DNA of 64,000 bases from Trichopria drosophilae (lineage: Eukaryota > Arthropoda > Insecta > Hymenoptera > Diapriidae), in NCBI GenBank assembly GCA_030407085.1, contig CM059582.1, forward strand, positions 87,312,501 through 87,376,500, written 5' to 3'. Each line of letters begins with the position of its first letter. Position 1 is the first letter of the stretch. Below are positions 22,709 to 31,740 of the stretch, in pieces. Made by a program: the position numbers and the translations under genes. The notes below the pieces were generated by a model. It had not been told where the DNA came from, made no database searches, and was given only the letters and a program-made list of their open reading frames with translations.

Positions 22709-23430
22709 GGCATGACTCGGCTTGCCTTCGGCTCACCTCGTCTTTGCCTACGACTCGAGCTACAGTATCGCCTGCACCGTAATACATGCCTTTCCGCCCT
22801 ATAGATACACAATATAATATTTCTACCACCGAAACATTTAAATTACTGAAAGGTACTGCATGGCTGTAGTAATTATAAACTTATATTTCTTGCAATTTTC
22901 GCAGAATTGATGCTTCATAAATGTCATGGTTCGACTGTCTGCGATATAAACCAACGAACGAGCAGGAGGATCTCTCAAGTCAAAGATAGAGAAGGAGGAG
23001 GCAGGAGAAAATAAAAAAAATTACGAGTTTAAATTTTAAAATGTAGTTACCGACTGTAGCATGTACAGTATTTTACATACCAATAAAAATTCAAGAAAAT
23101 TATTTTCAGTGCTATATTTTGGTTTCGCATCCCAAGAGACCCGCTATATGCAGATATAATTTCACTTAATCACAGTATTGGTGGGTCCAATTTCGGCGTT
23201 CAGAAATGCTTCTAAAATTCATTAAATTAAAAGGTTCCAAAAATCATTTTTCAAGCTTTAAAATTGCAAAAATTAAACAGAACTTCACTTGTCAACAGTT
23301 AATTTCGTAATTTGATACAAGCAGTTATCTAAAATTCAGTATTTGTCGCAGCAATTAATCACAACCTTGGTATTTTTATGTAAATGAAATAATATATTTG
23401 GAAACTTTATAAACTTTATAAAAAAATATT
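22709..23430. other. Intergenic, no gene seen
   Basis: Mostly AT-rich unique-looking sequence. It starts with a GC-richer stretch (about 22709-22800) holding CTCGGCT/GGCTC motifs, and nothing else is supported. Confidence 0.4.
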
Positions 23431-23443
23431 TCTCAGTTCTTAT

Positions 23444-23490
23444 AATATATAATATATAATATATAATATATAATATATAATATAAAATAT
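23444..23490. repeat. (TATAATA)n microsatellite
   Basis: Perfect and near-perfect repeats of ATATAAT with a 7-bp period, about seven units. Confidence 0.9.
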
Positions 23491-23967
23491 AAGTTTGATT
23501 CTTGGGCCAAAAGTAAGGATTTTTCAACTTTTTGGCGGACAGATTTTACTTCCGGTTATATACCGATGACCGTTTTTTTTTCACCCAAAATGAAACGAAA
23601 ATCAAGGAAAATTTAATGAATCGTTCTAGAATTCGATGAGAATTAAAGTTCGAGTTCCACTTATACAACGATTCCTTTTAAGTTAATTATTTCACCGAAA
23701 ACGAACCAGAACTCGGCTCACGTTGCTTCGCACAAAAATTCTAACCAATAAATTATTATTCATAATACACTTTTGTGTTATTTCTTAAAAATGTTAAAAT
23801 TCTATGAAAAAAAATAACATACCAATTCAGTTTGGAATTGCAATTATCCTGATTTAAGAGTCGATTATTAATTACAGTTATAGCCATATTTTTCAATCTA
23901 TTATCGCCCATGAAGTAACATAAATTTTGTGGTACTTTCAGAATTTAAATAATTAATTATTTCTTTC

Positions 23968-24060
23968 CGGCGGTTAATGCTCTGGACTACGAAGTCGTAG
24001 GTCGTGAGTTCGATCCCCGTCGGGTGAATAATTTTTCTATTTCGTTTTCAAGCAGCAGCT
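23968..24060 (+). repeat. tRNA-derived SINE-like fragment
   Basis: GGTTAATGCTCTGGAC resembles an A box, and GAGTTCGATCC (about 24007) matches a B box about 35 bp downstream. A tail with a TTTCGTTTTCAAGC motif recurs after the tRNA-like sequence at 51240. It does not fold as a full tRNA with a matching acceptor stem, so a SINE head or tRNA pseudogene is more likely than a working tRNA. Confidence 0.5.
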
Positions 24061-24323
24061 CGCTGTTGGTAAGACGAGTCACCTTGTTTGTTTACGTTTC
24101 GAAAATATTGTTTATCTGGCGGAAATCGACTCATGACCGCTGCTGTACTTGGTGTAGGTTTCTGTAGTCCTAAATTTCATATACAAATGTGAAGTATGGC
24201 GCCATCTTCTCAAGTCGATCTGCAGCTCTCGCAAAAATGTGTAATGACTCATAATGCAAAAATTCTGTAAAAAGGGCGATTCCGCCCGTTAAAATAATAA
24301 ATAAATAAAAAAATAAAAAAAAA
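24061..24323. other. Intergenic, ends in A-rich tract
   Basis: An A-rich low-complexity tract (24294-24323) lies immediately before the target duplication of the Gypsy element. It could be the poly(A)-like tail of the preceding SINE-like unit. Confidence 0.4.
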
Positions 24324-24328
24324 ATGAC

Positions 24329-25063
24329 CGTACGGACGATAGTTCGTACCTCGCCTTATCAAATGGTATATTATAATTTTCTATAATATTTAAGCCATTA
24401 TAATAGATATCAGGTTACGAGTGGGATAAGCGAATATCGTATTTAACGCAATACAATATTCGAACATCCGGTGCACGGTTACAACGTGGTCCGAGCAACC
24501 ACAGCAGTTTAATTCTTTGTAAATTGCTTAAATGAATGTTCGTGGAACCTGTAAGCAGTTTTCGATGGCAACCTGCAAGCGTTTGCAGAGCACATGGCCA
24601 CACTCGGTGTCGTCTAGCACCCTAAAGGAGCTGTCGTCAGCGGGTTCGCACACGAAAACTGCATATCGCACGTGTGACCGGATGAACAATCCGTCTTCAT
24701 CGTCGACGGATCCTGAAAAGCGCGATAGTCTTTAGTCAGTCAGATCACCGAAAGCAAAGAGGCAACTTCGGGTTGTTCGCAACTTTTCACGCGAGAGACC
24801 GAGATCGCAAGGTACTAAGTCCAGTCGGGACTTAGTTGATTTCATACATCTAACCTCAGCGATCTGCCTCTGGAAGTCATCCGACTCGTGGCTTCCGAAC
24901 GACGGGAAAACCAAGTGCGCGCTCCGGTCGTTTACTATAGCGCGCCGATAATAATCATTTTTACGGGTGCTGGTCGGGATAATAACAATAAATAATAACT
25001 GTGTGAAGAGCATAAAGAGAGTATTCCTTAAATCCCGACCCAAAGAGATCTGCATCCGTAACA
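24329..25063 (+). repeat. Gypsy 5' LTR
   Basis: Near-identical to 37092-37829. The outer end is worn: the 3' copy begins TGTTACGG, the inverse of its CCGTAACA end, while here only CGTACGG remains after ATGAC. It ends GCATCCGTAACA at 25063. Confidence 0.88.
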
Positions 25064-25092
25064 GGATACTTTTTGGTGTCAGAAGTGGGATC
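25064..25092 (+). other. Gypsy primer-binding site region
   Basis: TGGTGTCAGAAGTGGGATCC lies about 11 bp after the LTR end. This form of sequence is common in insect Gypsy elements and is usually taken to pair with a tRNA-Leu 3' end. Confidence 0.6.
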
Positions 25093-25429
25093 CGCGAGTG
25101 ATTTCACCAAATCATTTCGGTCATCCCGTTTACGCGGATCCGGACAGTGACTGTGTATTCCAGTTGGGACATAACTAAAGTGCACCCGTGCTTGTGAGTG
25201 CTGCCCAATTGTGCCAGTGCCCATTACGAGGAAGATGATCCAAGCACCCCTCTTCTTCGGGATCGCCGTTACAACCTCCATCCAGATCATCGACGGGTAT
25301 GTCGCGACCATTTCCTTCCTACACTGCCAAACGTATTAATTTCCACCCATTTCTCTGTACATTTCTATAATTATAATTTAAAAAGCATCGACTAATATTC
25401 CATCACGGGTCATTCGCGTACGTTAATGC

Positions 25430-26497
25430 ATGAAGGGATTCCGCGATGTCCTCAGTTCGCCTGCGAATGAGAGAATAAAAAAGTGTAATCAATTATTACG
25501 TAAACACAGAACGGCGGGCGAAAATTCCTCAGATTCCTCGGACGCGACGCAAGGTTCTTCGGTTGACCAGAAACCTCCGAAAATGAGTGACGGTACTCAG
25601 ACCAACCTCCGTATGATGACAGGGATCGAATCCCGAGACGTCATAGGCCGAATTCCCGATTTTCATAGCATTCGCGAAGAGTACCCGGAATTCGAGGGCG
25701 CGTGTAAGGACGCGTTAGCGCTACTTTCCGAAGAGGGTTTGCCACTTTTTAAATATCAATTAAGAGGGAAACTGAAGGGAAAGGCGGAGCGTTTCAGAGG
25801 TATAATGGGGGCCAGCGCCACCGTCGCGGCGTGTTTACAGGAAATGCGAAACGTTTATGGTGGGCGCGATGAACCGGAGGCGTATCTCATGAAAATATCG
25901 ACTCTAAACCAAGGGGGAAACGAGTCAGCCGACAATTTCGGTACGCGTATGGCCAAGCTAATGAACGATGGGATCGCCGCCACGAGGGCATCGCCATCTT
26001 ATGATGCATACCTTCGCCCTACTTTCGTAAGGGTTATCGAACAACGGGCATCAGACCATTTTATCGCGGGTCTTAAGGGCATGTTAGAGTTACGAGTGCA
26101 GCAGGCGAATCCGACGACGTTCGAAAAAGCGATCCAATTAGCGAACGTCGCGGAACGCAGGTATTTTTCAAAGGACTGCGGGGAAGAATTCCGTCGGATA
26201 CGTCGCGAGGGAATAGACCGATCAGCCGCCGCGTTACTCGTCAACGCGGACGAACAACGTCGTCGTACAGATGAGCAACGACGCCGCGGGGACGAAGGAG
26301 TTTGTCGCGCGGACATGTGCAGCGGCGATGAGTGCACCTATTGTGGAAAATGTGGGCACCTCGAAGGGGAATGCGCGGTACGGATACATATCAGTACGAA
26401 ATGCGAGTACTGTGGGCGCATTGGCCATAACCGTGACCGGTGTTATGCCCGAAAAAGGGACGACAACGTTAAAATGCAAAATCCGAGGGGGCCCTAG
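25430..26497 (+). CDS. gag: Gypsy gag
   Basis: Structural protein that packages the RNA. An intact 355-codon frame carries a Ser/Thr-rich N-terminus, then a capsid-like helical region (about residues 70-240), then two CCHC zinc knuckles (CTYCGKCGHLEGEC and CEYCGRIGHNRDRC) and a basic tail. The ATG at 25430 is the first in frame; ATG at 25584 (PKMSDGTQ) is an alternative start with a more typical gag N-terminus. Pol begins 31 bp downstream in another frame. Confidence 0.82.
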   Translation: MKGFRDVLSSPANERIKKCNQLLRKHRTAGENSSDSSDATQGSSVDQKPPKMSDGTQTNLRMMTGIESRDVIGRIPDFHSIREEYPEFEGACKDALALLSEEGLPLFKYQLRGKLKGKAERFRGIMGASATVAACLQEMRNVYGGRDEPEAYLMKISTLNQGGNESADNFGTRMAKLMNDGIAATRASPSYDAYLRPTFVRVIEQRASDHFIAGLKGMLELRVQQANPTTFEKAIQLANVAERRYFSKDCGEEFRRIRREGIDRSAAALLVNADEQRRRTDEQRRRGDEGVCRADMCSGDECTYCGKCGHLEGECAVRIHISTKCEYCGRIGHNRDRCYARKRDDNVKMQNPRGP

Positions 26498-26528
26498 GTA
26501 AATTCCCGCGACGGCGCTTGCAACGTGC

Positions 26529-27800
26529 ATGAAACCCCGCATCATTCGTCATACTCGCGAGACAATTCGGGTACTAATCGCGAAGGATCCAGGCGGGGGT
26601 ATCGAGGAAAAAGGGGTCAGAGAAAGGCTGACAATTCTTTTTAAACTCCCAGGCCGCTCGGAATCTGACTGGGGTTCCGAGCGAATCATGGATTCAGTCG
26701 GAAGGACAAGTGAGGGTGTTGAAAAGCCGAGAGCAGCAGTCCGTCTCGGAGCTGCTGAATTCGCTATATGTACGCGATTAGGGGTTACGAGTCGCGATCT
26801 CCACGGTTCAGAGGGTACGTTCCTCGTCGATTCAGGGGCAGAAATTAATATTGTGAAGCTCTCGAAATTACGCCGCGACATGTACCCTGATACCACCTGT
26901 AAATACGAGCTTACTGGTATCGGTGAAAAGGTAATACATACCTACGTTTGCGCGAAAATTAATTTTAAAGGGCTAAATATTAACGCTCAAATAGTGTTGG
27001 ATGATTTTGCGATCTCTGAAGATGGCATTTTAGGAGATCCCTTCTTACGTGCAAATCGCATTAAAATAGATTACGAAAATGAAATATTCTCAACGGGAGA
27101 CAATGAACTGCCATTTTTCGGTTCACGCCCGGTTGAAATTCCTTCGCGAAAAAGACAGGTAGTCCGTATCCAACTTAACAGCGACCTGAAATGCGGTATT
27201 TTACCGAATGTCGATGCGGTTGCCGGAGTATGTTTAGGAAATGCTCTCGTCCAAAATCGAAACGGATTCGCTTACGCGGTAGCCGTAAACCTTAACGACA
27301 AACCGGTAAAGGTGGAAATCCCTATCATGACGCTGGAACCATGTAACGTCATGGGAAGGAACGAGTTTGACTCCGGCAATGCAGTATGCAAAACTGATAA
27401 CGTCGTCGAGTCGCTCGAGAGCGCAAATATTTATACGGCAAAGACAAGCGAAAGCCGCGCAGAGCAAGTGTTGGCGCTCATGGACTTGAGCACCTTATCT
27501 CCCGAAGAGAGAGAGTACGTGCGCTCGCTTGTCACTGACCACGCGGAGAGATTTCATCTACCGGGTGAGCCGTTGGGCGCAACTTCCCTTTTCTCGCACC
27601 GTATACACGCGGTGGATGACGTACCGGTCAAGGCGAAACGATATCGGCACCCACCCGCTATTAAGGAAGAGATGCAGCGACTCGTTGCCGAACAGCTGGC
27701 TGCGGGAATAGTGGAGCCATCCATGTCTCCTTATGACTCGCCCGCTTGGGTCGTACCGAAAAAATCGGGGCCTAACGGCAAAAAAAATGTAGACTCGTAA
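26529..27800 (+). pseudogene. pol: Gypsy protease and start of reverse transcriptase
   Basis: The aspartic protease cleaves the polyprotein. FLVDSGAEINIVK (near 26820) is its active site and GILGDPFL its second conserved loop. The frame then enters RT with HRIHAVDDVPVKAKRYRHPP and YDSPAWVVPKKSG. At about 27779-27787 an A homopolymer breaks the frame and a TAG-type stop follows at 27800. RT continues in a neighbouring frame. Confidence 0.85.
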
Positions 27801-28230
27801 TCGATTTTCGCAGTTTAAACGAGAAGACGATCGGCGACGCTTACCCTATACCGAATATCACGGATATTTTAAATCAGTTGGGTCAAGCCACGTATTTTAC
27901 GACCCTTGATCTAAAATCGGGTTTTCATCAAATTCGTATGGACAAAAGAGACGCACCAAAAGCAACGTTCTCAACGCCCTTTGGGCATTACCAATATACG
28001 CGTATGCCCATGGGTAAAAAAACGGGCCAAGTTCTTTCCAACGGTTAATGGACTTAGCATTGACAGGTGTACAGGGCATCGAAATGCTAGTCTACCTAGA
28101 CGACATCGTCCTCTATACTAAAAACTTAGAGGAGCATGAGAAGAAATTTACGCGTCTCATGCATCGTCTAGCCAATGCAAATATGACATTGGAGCCGCAA
28201 CTTTTTACGGAAGGAAGCAAACTACTTGGG
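27790..28230 (+). pseudogene. pol: Gypsy reverse transcriptase core
   Basis: The frame carries VIDFRSLNEKTI, TTLDLKSGFHQI (first catalytic Asp) and FSTPFGHYQYTRMPMG. A one-base indel at an A run (about 28014) follows, then VYLDDIVLYTKN with the catalytic YLDD (near 28095) in the next frame. A further shift occurs at a T run near 28203. Every motif is present, but in at least three frames. Confidence 0.88.
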
Positions 28231-29263
28231 CCACATAAATATTGTAAAACCCGACCCGCGAAAACTCGACGCTGTACGAAACTTTCCGCGGCCCAAAAAC
28301 CCAAAACACATAAAACAATTTTTGGGTCTCGCGGGATATTATAGGCGGTTCATACAGGATTTTGCAAAATTCGCTCATCCCCTTAATATCCTGCTGCCGA
28401 AAAATGTTCCTTTTGAGTGGAAAAGGGAGCAAACTGCGGCATTCGAAACCCTAAAGGAAAAATTGTGCAGTGACCCAGTTTTACGATTACCCGATTTCTC
28501 CCGACCTTTCATTGTGACCACCAACGCTTCAGGGGCGGAGGGATACGCGTTAGGGGCGGTCCTATCACAAAGAGAAGTTGGAAAGGATTTGCCCGTGGCT
28601 TCTGCATCCAAAAGTTTGAAGGGTGCTGAACTCCGTTACTCGCCGATCGACAAAGAAATGCTTGGAGTGGTATTCGGGGTAGAACAATTTCGGCTGTATG
28701 TATACGTTCGGAAATTCTTGATTATTACCGACCATAAGCCACTGGAAGCTCTGAAACATTTAAAAAATTGTACCACTCGCCTCCATCGCCTCGGGACAAA
28801 GCTTGAGGATTATGACTATGGCGTCAAATGCAAACCTGGAAGGTGCAACGTTAACGCCGACGCACTGTCCCGAAACTCTACCGATGGAGTGCATGAAGAT
28901 TTCGACAATATAAGCGACCATGAGGAAATCGAAACCCTCGAAAATCGTCAAGTGCTTCTCCTTCGGAAGAGAAAACTGCATCTATGTGGAAGCAAACGTC
29001 GAAAGGAATTTCATCAATACCCTATACGACTACGATCTAGTTTATGTTCTGATAATCCAAGGGATCTCAAAAAACGACGAAAAGATAAAAACGTTACGGC
29101 CACCCCCGAGGTAAGGGGCGTGACTACGGAAATGCCGCCAAAATCGAAGCGACAGCCGAAAGGATCATCGCAGAGTAAATACTGGGCGTGGGTACCTGTC
29201 CAGGACGATATACAAAAATCTCCTGACGGTCAAGAGAACCCAGAAAAACGCGGTCAGGGTTGA
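28226..29263 (+). pseudogene. pol: Gypsy RNase H and linker
   Basis: Starts in the RT thumb/connection (FLGLAGYYRRFI) and continues through RNase H: PFIVTTNASGAEGYALGAVLSQ, ELRYSPIDKEMLGVVFGVEQFR, ITDHKPLEAL and NVNADALSR. The usual Asp in the D-A-S triad of the first RNase H motif is Asn here (TNAS), which would weaken catalysis. After the NADALSR motif the frame runs into a charged linker with no recognisable domain. Confidence 0.82.
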
Positions 29264-30726
29264 AATACCGGAGGGATGCCCCTAGGAACTCGCCTATAAC
29301 GCGTGGAAATCGGCTTAACGAGAAAAAACTCGCGAGCGAAGACCCAACAGCGGCGCTGCTGGTGAACGAATATCGTTTGGACAACACCGTAATCAACGGC
29401 ACTGATTCCATAGACGGGCATTCCGGAGCATCCCAGGATACCATATCAGACATCGGGAGATCCATTAATACCCGAAATGACGATTACCGAATGCGGTGGG
29501 AGGATCGTATGGGGATCTGGCCTGTCGAAAATGTCATACCAGAAACGGACGAAACAGCGTATAATGGCGATTATTCTCGCGAAAAAGAGGGAAATAGAAT
29601 ACCCTCCCCCGAAAAAGTAGATGGTCGAAAAAATTCCTCATCGAATAAAATGAATTTTCGGTCTATTAAACCCGTCTCCAAACAGCGCATCCGGGTGGAA
29701 TTTAACATAGAGCGGCTGGAGAGCGATCTCGGAAACAGCGAGAGCTCGGAAACAGCAGAGCATTGGAAAAATCGTCGAAAGAAGAAGTTGCGAACGGCGG
29801 AGGAGGAACCCGGAGGACGTTGCGAACGACACATCGCACAGCGCAGCGAGCTCCGCAAAAGAAAAGGGTTCGCAACGCGTAGCGCGGACGAGAAGAAGAA
29901 TAGGGAGAGGAACGGTATAGGCAGCGAAGTTGCAGGCAACACACCGTCTCGCCATCCGTGCCATACTGGCAACGGAGTGATCCCCTCTCCATGCCGCGCA
30001 GAGAGAGAGAAAGGACGAGTAGATAAGAAGACAGATATTACAGCCGCTACGTATAACTCAAGTAGCGAAATACATTTGCCATCCACTTGTAGTGTAAGTA
30101 CATGCGATGACGGGCAGGGAGGCATTGAGGTCCGAGCGGCCCCCTCCTCAGTCCCCGAGGAGCAAGAGAACTTTATGGGAACACGTAGTGACGGTTCCTC
30201 GCGTAACGGTGGGTCTGGTGGTCTAAAACGGACTGAGCCCAGAATTTCCCCCTCCGCGTCGCGCGTAAGCGTTGACGCGTGCCATGAGGGGAGTATGTCA
30301 CTTGATACGGAAAGATTATCCGAGGTCGAAGTGACACGTTCGACCGAAAGTAAGGACCGAACTTCTCCCTTGTATAATTATCAGCTGGATAAAAATTGTG
30401 CCGAACCTTTCGCGTTACTAGTCCGCGATGAGGAGACTGTCCAGGACAGAAATTGCCTGTTTGACTCCCTCATAAAGGTGCACCAACTGCAGATGACTCC
30501 GGGAGAACTCATACTCATGTTGCTCGAACTTGGACGCTTCAACGAATGCGCCAAACCCAAGTTTACACGTGAAATTCTTGCCTCTCCGTATGCCTATGCA
30601 AACGACAACCACATACGTCTCTTTAGATTGCACTATGAGGTGAACGTTTGTGTTCACCATCAACATTTCCAATACGGCCCGGTGGTATCATTTACACCTG
30701 GAGAGGGAGCATTACACCCCATATAG
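29260..30726 (+). CDS. Gypsy accessory region: basic low-complexity segment plus OTU-like cysteine protease domain
   Basis: A 488-codon open frame without interruption lies between RNase H and integrase, where Gypsy elements normally have at most a short linker. Residues 1-380 are Ser/Arg/Glu-rich and look disordered. Near the C-terminus DRNCLFDSLI (about 30448) matches the D-x-x-C-L-F signature around the catalytic Cys of OTU deubiquitinases. It is followed by YANDNHIRLFRLHYEVNV and, after a one-frame shift near 30690, HLHLEREHYTPY, the OTU His block. OTU proteases remove ubiquitin; such an activity here could stabilise element proteins or counter host degradation (inference). No start codon is needed if it was translated as part of pol. 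Confidence 0.6.
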   Translation: MKYRRDAPRNSPITRGNRLNEKKLASEDPTAALLVNEYRLDNTVINGTDSIDGHSGASQDTISDIGRSINTRNDDYRMRWEDRMGIWPVENVIPETDETAYNGDYSREKEGNRIPSPEKVDGRKNSSSNKMNFRSIKPVSKQRIRVEFNIERLESDLGNSESSETAEHWKNRRKKKLRTAEEEPGGRCERHIAQRSELRKRKGFATRSADEKKNRERNGIGSEVAGNTPSRHPCHTGNGVIPSPCRAEREKGRVDKKTDITAATYNSSSEIHLPSTCSVSTCDDGQGGIEVRAAPSSVPEEQENFMGTRSDGSSRNGGSGGLKRTEPRISPSASRVSVDACHEGSMSLDTERLSEVEVTRSTESKDRTSPLYNYQLDKNCAEPFALLVRDEETVQDRNCLFDSLIKVHQLQMTPGELILMLLELGRFNECAKPKFTREILASPYAYANDNHIRLFRLHYEVNVCVHHQHFQYGPVVSFTPGEGALHPI

Positions 30727-31198
30727 GAAAATCGCGTGCCCGGAAACGCCTGATCCTGGCGGTGGTTCGTCGGACGATGGCGACGGCTCATCCGACGACG
30801 AGGGCAACGACTCGTCCTCGAATAATGGCGAAAACAGCCGGTGCAGCACCGAGGGTCCCGCCGGTAGACCCTTACCTGATTCGTCCTCCGACACTCAGAA
30901 GGAATCAGAGTCAGAAGTTTCCGATGATAATGAGAATGACTCGCCGGAAGCTGGCGAGCCCATTATGAAATTTTCCAAGCACCATCTAACCTGTGTAAAA
31001 GGGCATATCGCTTTTTTCACTACTGCAGACTGTCTTCTCGACAGCGAAGTGGGTCAATTGCTTATAGAGAAATCCTTAATAACTAAGGATAATTTAGTGG
31101 AAGGCAGTCCCAAAATTGGCGAAGTCGTAGTAGCCAAGTCGGGAAAGTATTTGATATTCGCGCTAATAGTAAAGAAATCTATTGGAGAACGAGAATGA
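30650..31198 (+). pseudogene. Gypsy accessory region: OTU tail, acidic linker and macro-domain-like segment
   Basis: This frame opens with the end of the OTU-like domain (HLHLEREHYTPY). A Gly/Ser/Asp-rich acidic linker follows, then a compact segment from about 30966 (KFSKHHLTCVKGHIAFF, ADCLLDSEVGQLLIEKSLI, GEVVVAKSGKYLIFALIVKK). The order of strand, GHI, an ADC...G loop and a G-V-V strand resembles ADP-ribose-binding macro domains, and similar segments occur between RNase H and integrase in other arthropod Gypsy elements as I recall them. A stop at 31196-31198 is followed in frame by more of the same region, so it is interrupted rather than complete. Domain identity is tentative. Confidence 0.45.
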
Positions 31199-31740
31199 AA
31201 GGCTGCCATAACATCTAGCATAAAGCAATTAAATCGGAAAATTACGGAATCCGAGGTTACAACGGTACACATTGGGTACGATTATTACATGCTTACGAAA
31301 CAGACATGGTGGACGATCCCAGAGATTCTTCGTCAAGGGATAAAACGGAAAATTATGATAATGATTTTTAAGGATTCGTTGGCAGTCCCCTCATCGGACA
31401 AACGTAAAGCCATTATTAAAGAACATCATTGTTCGGCGTCTGGGGGTCACAAAGGGATTAATAAGACCTATCGACGCTTACTTCGAACCTATTATTCGCT
31501 CGCTGAGGCATTTGACAAGATATCAATGGTAATCTGGGGTCCAACGACAACATCCGAGGATGGGAATAGATTCGTCCTTACAATTGAGGATCTATTAACC
31601 AAATACTCCATAAGAATACCATTAGCAGACGCAACAGCTGAATCTATTGCCAAAGCACTCGCCACTAACTTTATTTGCACGTTTGGTACGCCAAGAGCCA
31701 TACTGACTAGAGTGTATCGAAAATCTAGTTTTTCATATTA
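31199..31740 (+). pseudogene. pol: Gypsy integrase, truncated and catalytically damaged
   Basis: The HHCC finger begins with EHHCSASGGHKGINKTYRRLL, but its second (CC) half is missing. The sequence jumps from RTYYSL to AEAFDKISM, a deletion of about 50 residues. The core then reads KISMVIWGPTTTSEDGNR, where the family has a catalytic Asp just before the I-x-G-P (D to V). ATAESIAKALATNFICTFGTPRAILT follows. Sequence homology ends at ILT, right before the second catalytic Asp. The rest was lost or displaced by the insertion that follows. Confidence 0.8.

Noticed and set aside
29571..30125. 184-codon minus-strand open frame opposite the Gypsy accessory ORF
   Set aside because: Arg/Ser/Phe-rich antisense composition is the expected shadow of the Ser/Arg/Glu-rich plus-strand ORF.
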